Shown here piece by piece: positions 8,454-18,720 of a stretch of 64,000 nt of DNA. Within the stretch, counting starts at the first letter, position 1; each line of letters opens with the position of its first letter. The position numbers and the translations under genes were made by a program. This DNA is from Gammaproteobacteria bacterium (GTDB lineage: Bacteria; Pseudomonadota; Gammaproteobacteria; Chromatiales; Chromatiaceae): contig RZZN01000001.1 of NCBI GenBank assembly GCA_009929855.1, positions 124,001 to 188,000 of the forward strand, read 5' to 3'. A model generated the notes under the pieces. It saw nothing but the letters and a program-made list of their open reading frames with translations. It did no database searches and had not been told where the DNA came from.

Positions 8454-8897
8454 ATGTATTGGCTCGCCACACTCATGACCTTCGCCGTCATCGGCCTCAT
8501 CACCCTCGGTTTCATCCTGGAGTTTCGCCCGCGGCTCGCGACCACCGCGGGTGCCTGGTTCAAGCCGGCCATGGGCACTCAGCTGGTCCTCTTCTTCGGC
8601 GCCCAGGTCGCCTTGCTGATCCTCGGGATGGGCGAGGTGCTGGCCGAGACCGTCCCTGTCGGCGCAGCTCAGGAGGTGTCGCTGGGCATGGGTCTGGCCA
8701 TCATCGGCGCCGGCCTGCCAACCGGCTTGGCCGCCATCGGCGCGGCGATCGCGGTCGGTCCGATCGGCGCCGCCTCACTGGCCGCCATCACCGAGAAACC
8801 CGAGAATCTCGGGCGCACGCTCATCTATCTGGGGCTGGCCGAGGGTATCGCCATCTACGGTCTGGTCATCTCGATCCTCTTGATCAACAAGATCTGA
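8454..8897 (+). CDS. ntpK: V/A-type ATPase proteolipid subunit K, long form
   Basis: 147 residues with four membrane helices (about 4-22, 42-62, 76-108 and 121-145). The second pair is the proteolipid hairpin, with the loop AAITEKPENLG and the conserved carboxylate Glu130 in GLAEGIAIYG. The first pair has no matching Glu, so only one ion site exists per four helices, as in 16-kDa V-type proteolipids. Residue 131 is Gly, and Val101 stands where Na+-specific rings usually have Gln; both lean towards H+. GGAG at 8442-8445 precedes the ATG. Compare with the one-helix-plus-hairpin K of the leftward locus. Confidence 0.9.
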   Translation: MYWLATLMTFAVIGLITLGFILEFRPRLATTAGAWFKPAMGTQLVLFFGAQVALLILGMGEVLAETVPVGAAQEVSLGMGLAIIGAGLPTGLAAIGAAIAVGPIGAASLAAITEKPENLGRTLIYLGLAEGIAIYGLVISILLINKI

Positions 8898-8925
8898 GCC
8901 GAGATCGAGCACGGAGCCGCAGACA

Positions 8926-9300
8926 GTGGAGACTGAGCAGGACCTCGGCCGACCGACGCGCATGCTGTTTCTCGGCGAGGATCTGCTCGCCGACGGCTTC
9001 CGTCTGATCGGCTTCGAGACCTATCCCAATCCCTCGCCCGAGCTGGTCGAGCGCACCTTGCGCGACCTGCGACGCGAGCGCGAAAAGGCCTTCGTGGTCG
9101 TCGACGAGGCGGTCATGCAGCAAGACATCCCAAGCCTGCGGCAGTTGCGACGCGAGGGCGGCCGGATCCTCGTGATCGCGGTGCCGGCACTCGGCGAACG
9201 GCCACGGCTCGGCAGCGATGTCGCCAAACGCCTGGCCATGCTCTTCGGCAGTGCCGCGCTCGAAGAGCGGGCGGACCAAGCAACCGAGAATCCATCGTGA
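8926..9300 (+). CDS. ntpF: V/A-type ATPase central-stalk subunit F
   Basis: 124 residues from a GTG at 8926, preceded by GGAG at 8912-8915. The core starts at RMLFLGEDLLADGFRLIGFET, the small alpha/beta fold of F, and includes the buried strand AFVVVDEAVMQQ. It carries an extra N-terminal stretch of about 12 residues and a C-terminal tail absent from the 98-residue leftward copy. F normally sits on subunit D of the rotor, but no D gene is present in this locus. Its stop overlaps the GTG of subunit E (GTGA). Confidence 0.85.
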   Translation: METEQDLGRPTRMLFLGEDLLADGFRLIGFETYPNPSPELVERTLRDLRREREKAFVVVDEAVMQQDIPSLRQLRREGGRILVIAVPALGERPRLGSDVAKRLAMLFGSAALEERADQATENPS

Positions 9301-9938
9301 ATCAAGTCCAAGCACTGGAACAGGCCATCCTGGCCCGCGCCGAGCGGCTGGCCAATGAATACCGCGAGCGCGCCAACCGCAGTCGCGACAGCATCCTGCG
9401 CGAGGCATCGGAACGTTTACGGATGCGCGAGGCGCGTGAGGAGGGCATCGCCAAATCACTCGGCGAGCGCACCTTCCGCCAGCAGATCCAGGCCAGCGAG
9501 CTGAAGATGCAGAGTCACCTCGACCTGATGCGCTGGAATCTGGTGCAGGATGTCGAGCGCGCACTGGCCGGACGCATGAAGCGCTTCGGCGAGGATCAGG
9601 CGGGCTATGATGCCTGGCTGACCCGACTCATCCTGCGCGCGGCCACCCTGATCGAGGGCAAGCACCTGATCGTCTCGGCCAACGCCCATGACCACCGGGG
9701 TCTGGCCGCGCGCTGGGAGGAGATCCTGGAGGCCCTGCCGGCCGACAAATCGGCGGTCCTGGCCGATGAGCCGATCCAGACCCTCGGCGGTGTATTGGTC
9801 ACCGACCGCGAGCGCCGGATCCGTGTCGACAACACCTTCGAGGGCCGGCTCGAGCGTCTCAGACCCATGATCCAACAGGTCATCCTGGAACGTCTGTTGC
9901 CGAGCGGCTTCGATACGGGCAATCTCTTCACCGGATGA
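9297..9938 (+). CDS. ntpE: V/A-type ATPase peripheral-stalk subunit E
   Basis: 213 residues from a GTG at 9297 that overlaps the F stop. Residues 1-100 form a long charged helix (coiled coil with the G/H partner). The C-terminal domain ends with LGGVLVTDRERRIRVDNTFEGRL, a hallmark of subunit E, where Gly-Gly-Val-x-Val/Leu and a final acidic-aromatic pattern are conserved. It holds the catalytic head against the torque of the rotor. Subunit A follows 4 bp downstream. Confidence 0.9.
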   Translation: MNQVQALEQAILARAERLANEYRERANRSRDSILREASERLRMREAREEGIAKSLGERTFRQQIQASELKMQSHLDLMRWNLVQDVERALAGRMKRFGEDQAGYDAWLTRLILRAATLIEGKHLIVSANAHDHRGLAARWEEILEALPADKSAVLADEPIQTLGGVLVTDRERRIRVDNTFEGRLERLRPMIQQVILERLLPSGFDTGNLFTG

Positions 9939-9942
9939 GACC

Positions 9943-11730
<1,788 letters not shown>

Positions 11731-11769
11731 GGCCAAGGCTGTCCAGTGACCCGCGACCGAGCGTCCACC

Positions 11770-11789
11770 GATCACCGACCACCGATCAC
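11770..11789. repeat. GATCACY heptamer motif, copy 2
   Basis: GATCACCGACCACCGATCAC, 18 of 20 bases identical to the copy at 8406-8425. It lies in the 65-bp gap between A and B, ending 6 bp before the B start codon, so it occupies the place of a ribosome binding site; no usual GGAG is visible there. Confidence 0.6.
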
Positions 11790-11795
11790 GACATC

Positions 11796-13175
11796 ATGAG
11801 CATCAAAGAATATCGCACCGCCGTGGAGGCCCGTGGTGGCCTACTGGTCGTCAAGGACACCCCGGGGATCGCCTTTGGCGACCGCGTGCAGATCAAGGAT
11901 CATCTGGGTCATACCCGCAACGGCCAGGTCATCCGCAGTGCCGACAACGAGGTCCTGATCCTGGTCTACGAAGGCACCGACGACCTCGACCTGGAGAGCA
12001 CCTGGGTGCGCTTTCTCGACGAACCGGTGGAGATCGCGCTCTCGCCCGAGATCCTGGGACGCGAGTTCAACGGACTCGGGGTGCCGCGCGATGGACGCCC
12101 GCCGGTGCTCTCGAGCATCCGCCGACCGGTCAGCGGCGCCGCCATCAATCCGGCCGCGCGCACCTATCCGCGCGAGTTCATCCAGACCGGGATCTCGACC
12201 ATCGACGGGCTCAACAGCCTGGTGCGTGGCCAGAAGCTGCCGATCTTCTCGGGCTCGGGTCTGCCACACAACCGGCTCGCCGCCCAGATCGGGCGCCAGG
12301 CCAAGCTGGTCGACCAGGATTCGAGCTTCTCGGTGGTCTTCGCCGCCATGGGCGTCTCCTATGCCGACGCCAAGTTCTTTCGCGACGAGTTCGCCAGCTC
12401 CGGCGTGCTGCGCAATGTGGTGATGTTCATCAATCTCGCCGACGACCCGCCGGTGGAGCGTCTCACCCTGCCCCGCACCGCGCTCACCGCCGCCGAGTAT
12501 CTGGCCTACGACCTCGACCGCCATGTCCTGGTCATCCTCACCGACATGACCAACTATGCCGAGGCCCTGCGCGAGGTCGCCACCGCCAAGGGCGACGTCC
12601 CGGCGCGCAAGGGCTATCCGGGCTATCTCTATTCGGATCTCGCCGAGATCTACGAGCGCTGCGGCCGGATCCACGAGCGTCATGGCTCCATCACCATGAT
12701 GCCGGTGGTCTCCATGCCCTCGGATGACATCACGCATCCCATCCCGGACCTCACCGGCTATATCACCGAGGGACAGATCGTGCTCTCCCGCGAGCTGCAC
12801 AACCAGGGCATCTATCCCCCGGTGCACATCTCGCCGAGTCTCTCGCGGCTCATGAAGGACGGCATCGGCAAGGACGACACCCGCGAGGACCACCCGCGGG
12901 TCGCCGCCCAGATCTATGCACTCTATGCCCGCGCCCAGGAGACCCGCAATCTCGCCTCGATCATCGGCGCCGACGAGCTCTCCGAGCGCGATCGCCGCTA
13001 TCTCGCCTTCGCCGATGCCTTCGACCAGCGTTTCGTCGGCCAGGGCGAGGCCGAGGACCGCTCCATCGAGGCCACGCTCAATCTCGCCTGGGAGTTGATG
13101 AGCATGTTCCCGCGCGACATGCTCACCCGGATGAAAGAAACCGACCTTGCCAAGTATTACCGCGACAGTGACTAG
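11796..13175 (+). CDS. ntpB: V/A-type ATPase regulatory subunit B
   Basis: 459 residues, usual size. It has the B-specific start (SIKEYRTAVEARGGLLVV), the TGISTIDGLNSLVRGQKLPIF-like stretch and FSGSGLPHNRLAAQIGRQA, where a Walker A motif would stand in subunit A. The lack of GKT is normal for B. The late motif ITHPIPDLTGYITEGQIVLSRELH is the V-type B signature. B alternates with A in the hexameric head. Its last 8 bp overlap the putative GTG start of bioH, so the ATPase operon runs directly into biotin genes without a D gene. Confidence 0.97.
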   Translation: MSIKEYRTAVEARGGLLVVKDTPGIAFGDRVQIKDHLGHTRNGQVIRSADNEVLILVYEGTDDLDLESTWVRFLDEPVEIALSPEILGREFNGLGVPRDGRPPVLSSIRRPVSGAAINPAARTYPREFIQTGISTIDGLNSLVRGQKLPIFSGSGLPHNRLAAQIGRQAKLVDQDSSFSVVFAAMGVSYADAKFFRDEFASSGVLRNVVMFINLADDPPVERLTLPRTALTAAEYLAYDLDRHVLVILTDMTNYAEALREVATAKGDVPARKGYPGYLYSDLAEIYERCGRIHERHGSITMMPVVSMPSDDITHPIPDLTGYITEGQIVLSRELHNQGIYPPVHISPSLSRLMKDGIGKDDTREDHPRVAAQIYALYARAQETRNLASIIGADELSERDRRYLAFADAFDQRFVGQGEAEDRSIEATLNLAWELMSMFPRDMLTRMKETDLAKYYRDSD

Positions 13176-14121
13176 TCCCAAGTCCGCCCCAACCGAGGTA
13201 CCCGAGGCCCGGCGCTCGCTGGTGCTCCTGCACGGCTGGGGCATGCACTCGGGCATCTGGGGCGAGCTGCTCGGCCAGCTCCGCGGGCAACTGGGCGAGG
13301 CAGTCGAGATCACGCCCATCGAGCTCCCGGGCCATGGCGGCCAATCACAGGCGCCCGCGGACCTCGACGCCTGGGCCGCGGCCTGTCTCGCGCAAGCACC
13401 CGAACGCGCGGTCTGGCTCGGCTGGTCGCTCGGCGGGCTGGTAGCCCTGGCCGCCGCCTTGCGCGCGCCACGGCGGGTCGGCGCGCTCATCCTGCTGACG
13501 ACCACCCCGCGCTTCGTGCGCGCGGTCGATTGGTCCCCGGCACTGCCGCTGGAGACCCTGGAGCAATTCCACGCCGGACTCGCGAGCGACGGCGCGGAGA
13601 CGCTCGCGCGCTTCCTCGCCCTGCAGGTCCAGGGCGATAGGCGCGGACGCGAGACCCTGCGCGTGCTGCGCCGGGCGATCGCGAGCCGGCCGCCGCCGCA
13701 GCCAGCCGCCTTGTCAGCGGGCCTGGATCTGCTGCGCGAAGAGGATCTGCGCGGGCGACTGGCGGATATCCGCTGCCCGGCGCTCTGGCTGTTCGGCGCC
13801 CGCGACACCCTGGTTCCAGCCGCCGTGGCCGAGCGAGTCGAGTGGCTCATGCCGGGCGCCACGACCCATCTCATCGCGGATGCCGCGCACGCGCCACATC
13901 TCTCGCATCCAGTGGTGAGCGCGGCGGCGATCCGTGACTTTTTCGCCGGGCTCGCACGGAGCGCTACGGCGCCTGACGAGGCCGCCAAGCAGCGTCCGTC
14001 CGATCCCCAGGCACTGGCCTGGTGCTCGCCCTGCCTGCGCGTCGCGCCCGCGCCCACGCCCACGCCCACGCCCGGCGATCCAATCACCGATCGATCGCTC
14101 AGCGACGAGCGCGGCACATGA
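13168..14121 (+). CDS. bioH: Pimeloyl-[ACP] methyl ester esterase BioH
   Basis: An alpha/beta hydrolase that removes the methyl group from pimeloyl-ACP methyl ester, ending the modified fatty-acid cycle started by BioC. From GTG 13168 it is 317 residues. It shows SLVLLHGWGMHSGIW (oxyanion region), the nucleophile elbow GWSLGG (Ser88), the acid in FGARDTLVP and the base in AAHAPHLSHP. E. coli BioH is 256 residues; the extra length here is mostly a Pro/Thr-rich tail after about 265 (APTPTPTP). A TTG at 13147 would add 7 residues; the GTG overlapping the ntpB stop (GTGACTAG) is preferred. Its stop overlaps the bioC start as ATGA. The direct neighbour bioC supports the assignment. Confidence 0.88.
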   Translation: MTSPKSAPTEVPEARRSLVLLHGWGMHSGIWGELLGQLRGQLGEAVEITPIELPGHGGQSQAPADLDAWAAACLAQAPERAVWLGWSLGGLVALAAALRAPRRVGALILLTTTPRFVRAVDWSPALPLETLEQFHAGLASDGAETLARFLALQVQGDRRGRETLRVLRRAIASRPPPQPAALSAGLDLLREEDLRGRLADIRCPALWLFGARDTLVPAAVAERVEWLMPGATTHLIADAAHAPHLSHPVVSAAAIRDFFAGLARSATAPDEAAKQRPSDPQALAWCSPCLRVAPAPTPTPTPGDPITDRSLSDERGT

Positions 14122-14987
14122 TCCGCATCGACAAGCGCCGCGCCAGACGCAACTTCGAGCAAGCGGCCGAGCGCTACGACAGCGTCGCCATCCTCCAGCG
14201 CGAGATCGCCGATCGGCTCATCGAGCGGCTCGATTATGTCCGCATCCAGCCGCGACTGGTCTTGGATCTTGGTGCCGGAACCGGCTATGGGATCGACCTG
14301 CTGCGACGCCGTTATCGGCGCGCACGGGTGATCGCGCTGGATTTCGCCCATCCCATGCTGCTGCGCGCGCGCCGACGCGGCGGCTGGCTCGCTCGACCGC
14401 TCTGTGTCTGCGCAGACGCCGAATCACTGCCGCTCGCCGATGGCTCGATCGATCTGATCGTCTCGAATGCGACTCTGCAATGGTGCAATGATCTGGATCG
14501 GACCTTCGCCGAATGCCTGCGCGTGCTGCGTCCGGGTGGACTGCTGCTGTTCAACACCTTCGGTCCAGACACACTCAAGGAGCTGCGCTCGGCCTGGTCA
14601 CAGGTGGATGCGGCTTCGCACGTCAGCCCATTCATCGACATGCATGACATCGGTGATGCGCTGGTCCGTGCGCGCTTCGCCGACCCGGTGATGGACGCCG
14701 AGCAGATGATCCTCACCTATTCTGAGGTCGGCGCGCTCATGGCGGATCTGAAGATCCTCGGCGCGAGCAACGCCACAGCCGAGCGCTCGCGTGGGCTGAC
14801 CGGACGCGCCCGACTCGCTGCATTGAGCGAGGCCTACGAGTGTCATCGGCGTGACGGCCGTCTACCCGCGACCTACGAGGTGGTCTATGGGCTGGCCTGG
14901 GTCCCCGAGCAGAAACCAATCTCAGACGGGGTCGCCGTGCCGATCAGCGCGATCCAGCGGCGCGCAGGCTCGTCCGAGCGGGCTTAG
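14118..14987 (+). CDS. bioC: Malonyl-[ACP] O-methyltransferase BioC
   Basis: A SAM-dependent methyltransferase that masks the carboxyl of malonyl-ACP so that fatty-acid enzymes can build pimelate. 289 residues from the ATG at 14118, which overlaps the bioH stop. The start KRRARRNFEQAAERYDSVA is typical of BioC. SAM motif I is VLDLGAGTGYGIDLL, motif II ADAESLPLADGSIDLIVSN, then LQWCNDLDRTFAECLRVLRPGG. Late family features include the NTFGPDTLKELRSAW segment. A frame beginning upstream at 14022 runs inside bioH and is not the start. A tandem repeat array follows before bioD. Confidence 0.95.
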   Translation: MIRIDKRRARRNFEQAAERYDSVAILQREIADRLIERLDYVRIQPRLVLDLGAGTGYGIDLLRRRYRRARVIALDFAHPMLLRARRRGGWLARPLCVCADAESLPLADGSIDLIVSNATLQWCNDLDRTFAECLRVLRPGGLLLFNTFGPDTLKELRSAWSQVDAASHVSPFIDMHDIGDALVRARFADPVMDAEQMILTYSEVGALMADLKILGASNATAERSRGLTGRARLAALSEAYECHRRDGRLPATYEVVYGLAWVPEQKPISDGVAVPISAIQRRAGSSERA

Positions 14988-15018
14988 GCGTCCGACCTCC
15001 AAGACCAATGGAGTCGGA

Positions 15019-15631
15019 GCCGCCAGGCCCCAAAGGAGTCGGGGCCTCCAGGCCCCGAGTGAAGATCTTCGAACCTCATCAGGCCAGATCGATGCCGCCA
15101 TGAGCCGCCTTCATCAGGATCGACATGCGGCTGCATGTGGCATGTGGCATGCGTGCGGCATGCGGCGTTGCGATGATCCTTCCTCGGGGCGAGGACGCCC
15201 CGACTCCCTTGGGGGCCGCCAGGCCCCAAAGGAGTCGGGGCCTCCAGGCCCCGAGTGAGGATCTTCGAACCCCATCAGGCCAGATCGATGCCGCCATGAG
15301 CCGCCTTCATCAGGATCGACATGCGGCGGCATGTGGCATGTGGCATGCGTGCGGCATGCGGTGTCGCGATGATCCTTCCTCGGGGCGAGGACGCCCCGAC
15401 TCCCTTGGGGGCCGCCAGGCCCCAAAGGAGTCGAGGCCTCCAGGCCCCGAGTGAGGATCTTCGAACCCCATCAGGCCAGATCGATGCCGCCATGAGCCGC
15501 CTTCATCAGGATCGACATGCGGCTGCCTGCGGCATGTGGCATGTGGCATGCGTGCGGCATGCGGGGTCGCGATGATCCTTCCTCGGGGCGAGGACGCCCT
15601 GACTCCCTTGGGGGCCGCCAGGCCCCGAGTC
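15019..15631. repeat. 196-bp tandem repeat array between bioC and bioD
   Basis: Three complete units and the start of a fourth: 15019-15214 (196 bp), 15215-15410 (196 bp), 15411-15613 (203 bp, one extra heptamer) and about 15614-15631. Units 1-3 are nearly identical. Each contains the perfect stem-loop GGGGCCTCCAGGCCCC (15041-15056 in unit 1), a second stem GGGGC/GCCCC (15187-15201 in unit 1), and a run of GGCATGT/GGCATGC heptamers. The 196-bp period is not a multiple of three, so reading frames shift between units and the array is unlikely to code for protein. It fills almost all of the 674-bp gap 14988-15661. It may be an RNA-structured element or a dispersed intergenic repeat family; no other copy was seen in the window. 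Confidence 0.93.
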
Positions 15632-15661
15632 AGTTCTTCAATCATTCGGTGGCTTAGAGAC

Positions 15662-16333
15662 ATGAGCGGTTATTTCATCACAGGGACTGACACTGGATGC
15701 GGCAAGACCGAGACGAGTCTTGGTCTGATGGCCGCATTGCAGACACTGGGTCTGCGGGTGCAGGGGATGAAGCCAGTCGCCTCGGGTTGCGATCCCGGCC
15801 CCGACGGTCTACGCAATCAGGACGCGTGGCGATTGCTGCGCCAGGCGAGCACCAAGGTGCAGTACGAACAGGTCAATCCCTATGCCTTCGAGATGCCGAT
15901 CGCGCCCCATATCGCAGCGGCCGAGTCCGGTGTGAGGATCGACCTGCGGGTGATCGAGCAGGCCTATCGCACGCTCGCCGTAGAGTCTGACCGTGTCATC
16001 GTCGAGGGTGTCGGTGGATGGCGCGTCCCCTTGGGAGCGGAGCTGTTCGTCAGCGATCTGCCAGCGTGCCTCGGACTGCCGGTGATCCTGGTCGTCGGGG
16101 TGAAGCTCGGCTGTCTCAATCATGCCGCGCTGACAGCCGACCGGATCCGCGCCGATGGCTGCACCCTGGCCGGATGGGTCGCCAATCTGATCGACCCCGA
16201 GATGCTGGCCCGCGAGGCCAATCTCGACACGCTCACGAGACTGATCGAGGCACCCTGCCTGGGGCACGTCCACTGGCTTGCCGATCCGAGCCCATGCGCG
16301 GTCGGCGCACTCCTCGATGTCCAGCACCTGTGA
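15662..16333 (+). CDS. bioD: Dethiobiotin synthetase BioD
   Basis: ATP-dependent carboxylase that closes the ureido ring of biotin from 7,8-diaminopelargonate. 223 residues from the ATG at 15662. The start SGYFITGTDTGCGKTETSLGL holds the P-loop (GTDTGCGKT). KPVASGC follows near residue 40, and the VEGVGGWRVPL motif near 115 is the family signature. The frame stays open upstream into the repeat array, but homology begins only here. No strong ribosome binding site is visible before it. Partner genes bioH and bioC are upstream, and bioA is at the far end of the window (60890-62179). bioB and bioF are not in the window. Confidence 0.96.
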   Translation: MSGYFITGTDTGCGKTETSLGLMAALQTLGLRVQGMKPVASGCDPGPDGLRNQDAWRLLRQASTKVQYEQVNPYAFEMPIAPHIAAAESGVRIDLRVIEQAYRTLAVESDRVIVEGVGGWRVPLGAELFVSDLPACLGLPVILVVGVKLGCLNHAALTADRIRADGCTLAGWVANLIDPEMLAREANLDTLTRLIEAPCLGHVHWLADPSPCAVGALLDVQHL

Positions 16334-16345
16334 GGGCGAGATCAG

Positions 16346-16362
16346 GCCACATCGCATGTGGC
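16346..16362. terminator. Hairpin after bioD (possible terminator)
   Basis: A perfect inverted repeat GCCACAT-cgc-ATGTGGC starts 13 bp after the bioD stop. A 7-bp stem with a 3-nt loop is compact, but no T-run follows, so intrinsic termination is uncertain. It could also be an operator before dacB. Confidence 0.4.
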
Positions 16363-16536
16363 GCGCTTGTCGAGGATGCCGCGGCACACCATAATCGAAA
16401 CACAGCATCGCCCATCGATCCCGGTGCAGGGCCTGGCGCATCCTGGCGCGCACTGCCCGCCTGTCATCGCGTGCTCGTCGGGCGATGCCGAAGCGTCTCA
16501 CTAGCACCGCCACCTCGACCCGCGCGAACACCCATC

Positions 16537-17745
16537 ATGACCAACCCCCGGCACCAGAGACTCACGCGTCCACGCACGCCCATCCTTCTGCTCGTCCTTG
16601 CCACGCTGCTGCCGATCATGTCGTTGGCGGCCAATCCGGTAGCACAGGTCCAGGATCTGACCCACTCCAGCCTACTGCTGCGCGAGGCCGGACGTGACCT
16701 CATCGCGACCCGCCCCGACACACCCCGGATCCCGGCCTCGACGATGAAGATCCTGACCGCGCTGGCGGCACTCGAGACCTGGGGCCGGGAGCATCGCTTC
16801 ACCACCGATGTCTACAGCGACGATGCCGGCTGGCTGTGGATCAAGGGCTACGCGGACCCCTATCTGGTCTCTGAGGAGTTGGATCGGCTTGTCAGCGCGC
16901 TGGCCGAGCGCCTACCCCGCCGGCTCGCTGGGCTTGGCCTGGACGACAGCTTCTTCAGCCCCACGGTCGAGATCGCCGGTCGCTCGGCATCGAGCAACCC
17001 CTATGATGCGCCCGTGACCGCGCTGGCGGCCAACTTCAACACGGTCAATCTGGTGCGCAGTGGCGAGCGCATCATCAGCGGCGAGCCCCAGACCCCGCTC
17101 ACCGACTCGGCCCGGCGACTCGGCCTGGCCGCTCCCGCGGGTCAGCAGCGGATCAACCTGCGTGAGCGCGAATCCGCGCTGCGCTATTTCGGCGAGCTGC
17201 TCACGGCCAAGCTGGAGGCCGCCGGCATCAGGCTCGACGATCAGCCACGCATCGCGCGCGCGCCGCGCGCGGCACGACTCATCTATCGGCACGCCAACAG
17301 CCGCACGGTCGCCGAGATGACCGCGCCCATGTTGAGCTATTCCAACAACTTCATCGCCAACGCCTTCTTTCTCAGGCTGGCCGATCCACACGGATCCGGC
17401 CCTGTCGACATGGGCGATGCACAACGCGCCCTGAGCGAATTCGCACGCAAACGCTTCGGCTGGACCGACTTCACGCTCGATGACGGGGCCGGTCTCTCAC
17501 GCGCCAATCGGCTCAGCTCCCGCCAGCTCGTGGATGTGCTCACCGCCTTCGCGCCCTATCGCGATCTGATGCCAGAGCAAGACGGCAACCCCGCGGTCCG
17601 CGCCAAGACGGGTACCTTGCGTGGGGTCAGCAGCTATGCCGGCTATGTTCGGCGCAACGGCGCCTGGGAGCCGTTCGCCCTGCTGATCAATGAGCCGGTC
17701 GACGCCGATCTCAGACGACGCCTGGCCAGCACCCTGGTGCGCTGA
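16537..17745 (+). CDS. dacB: D-alanyl-D-alanine carboxypeptidase/endopeptidase, PBP4 type (peptidase S13)
   Basis: 402 residues from the ATG at 16537, with a signal peptide (hydrophobic 15-32, cleavage near SLAANP). Active-site motifs are S68-T-M-K71 (SxxK), SYSNN (SxN) in the second half, and AKTGTLRGVSSYAG (KTG) near the end. The protein trims peptidoglycan stem peptides or cuts cross-links in the periplasm. E. coli PBP4 has 477 residues; this shorter form has smaller accessory domains but all catalytic residues. A longer reading from 16018 overlaps bioD in another frame and is not supported. Confidence 0.92.
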   Translation: MTNPRHQRLTRPRTPILLLVLATLLPIMSLAANPVAQVQDLTHSSLLLREAGRDLIATRPDTPRIPASTMKILTALAALETWGREHRFTTDVYSDDAGWLWIKGYADPYLVSEELDRLVSALAERLPRRLAGLGLDDSFFSPTVEIAGRSASSNPYDAPVTALAANFNTVNLVRSGERIISGEPQTPLTDSARRLGLAAPAGQQRINLRERESALRYFGELLTAKLEAAGIRLDDQPRIARAPRAARLIYRHANSRTVAEMTAPMLSYSNNFIANAFFLRLADPHGSGPVDMGDAQRALSEFARKRFGWTDFTLDDGAGLSRANRLSSRQLVDVLTAFAPYRDLMPEQDGNPAVRAKTGTLRGVSSYAGYVRRNGAWEPFALLINEPVDADLRRRLASTLVR

Positions 17746-17805
17746 GTCGGCCACCCGGATCCACCCTTGCCCAGCCCCGCCAGCTGCCGCCCTTTCCGCC
17801 GACTC

Positions 17806-18630
17806 ATGCGCCGCGGTGCGCTGGCGACCGCCCTGATCCTGCTGAGCGGATGCGCCGCGCCGCCCACCACTGGGCGCGATCCGGCGCCACCGCCCGCGGG
17901 CGCGAGCACCGTCACGACCGGCTATCCATCGCTCGCCCCGCTGTTGCGCCAGATCACGCCCGCCGTGGTCGATGTCACGGTCAAGTCACGGGTCGCGGTG
18001 ACGCCCCATCCATTGTTGAGCGATCCCGAGCTGCGGCGCTTCCTCGATCGTTTCGGCCTCCCGCTGCCCGAGGAAGACCTGACCGAGCAGCAGCGCCAGA
18101 GCGTCGGCGCGGGGATCATCATCGACGCCGCCCGCGGCCATGTGCTCACCAATGATCATCTGCTCCAGGGTGCCACCGAGATCCTGGTCACGCTCAAGGA
18201 CCGTCGCCGCTTCAACGCACGTCGGCTCGGCGGCGACCCACGCGCCGATATCGCGGTCCTCCTGATCCCGCCAGTCGCGGTGCGCCCACTGGTGCTCGGC
18301 GATTCGGATCGACTCGAGGTCGGCGACTTCGTGGTCGCCATCGGCAATCCATTCGGCCTGGGTCAAACCGTCACCTCGGGCATCGTCAGCGCGGTCGAGC
18401 GCAGCGGCATCGCCGACGATCGACTCGGCGAGTTGATCCAGACCGATGCATCGATCAACCCGGGCAACTCGGGTGGACCCTTGATCGACCTCGGTGGCCG
18501 TGTGGTCGGAATCAACACAGCGCTGATTGGACCGGTCGGAGGCAATGTCGGGATCGGCTTCGCGATACCCAGCAATCGCGCCGCGGCGGCACTCGAGCGT
18601 GTCCTGCGCACGGCGGGAGCAGCGCGCTGA
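17806..18630 (+). CDS. HtrA/DegP-like serine protease, lipoprotein without PDZ domain
   Basis: 274 residues from the ATG at 17806. The N-terminus RGALATALILLSGCAA is a lipoprotein signal with the lipobox Cys in LSGC, so the protein is probably anchored to a membrane in the periplasm. The trypsin-like domain has His in VLTNDHLL, Asp in DPRADIAVL and Ser in GNSGGPLIDL. Family features VVAIGNPFGLGQTVTSGIVSA and GIGFAIPSN are present. DegP/DegS relatives carry one or two PDZ domains; here the protein ends right after the protease core, so substrate sensing must differ. A TTG start 39 bp upstream would break the lipoprotein signal. Confidence 0.85.
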   Translation: MRRGALATALILLSGCAAPPTTGRDPAPPPAGASTVTTGYPSLAPLLRQITPAVVDVTVKSRVAVTPHPLLSDPELRRFLDRFGLPLPEEDLTEQQRQSVGAGIIIDAARGHVLTNDHLLQGATEILVTLKDRRRFNARRLGGDPRADIAVLLIPPVAVRPLVLGDSDRLEVGDFVVAIGNPFGLGQTVTSGIVSAVERSGIADDRLGELIQTDASINPGNSGGPLIDLGGRVVGINTALIGPVGGNVGIGFAIPSNRAAAALERVLRTAGAAR

Positions 18631-18720
18631 AGCGAGTGACGCGAGGGCGCGAACCCGTTAGCATGCGCCCCCAGACCCATGACCGGGTCCAGACACCGAT
18701 CAACCATCGAGAGACGACTG

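Noticed and set aside
11841-14351. An 836-codon open frame on the minus strand, opposite ntpB, bioH and bioC
   Set aside because: The three plus-strand genes have clear family motifs; long antisense frames are expected in GC-rich coding DNA with strong third-position bias. The translation shows no domain.
15019-15631. Tandem repeats considered as a CRISPR array
   Set aside because: Units are about 196 bp and almost identical throughout; there are no short repeats with unique spacers and no cas genes.
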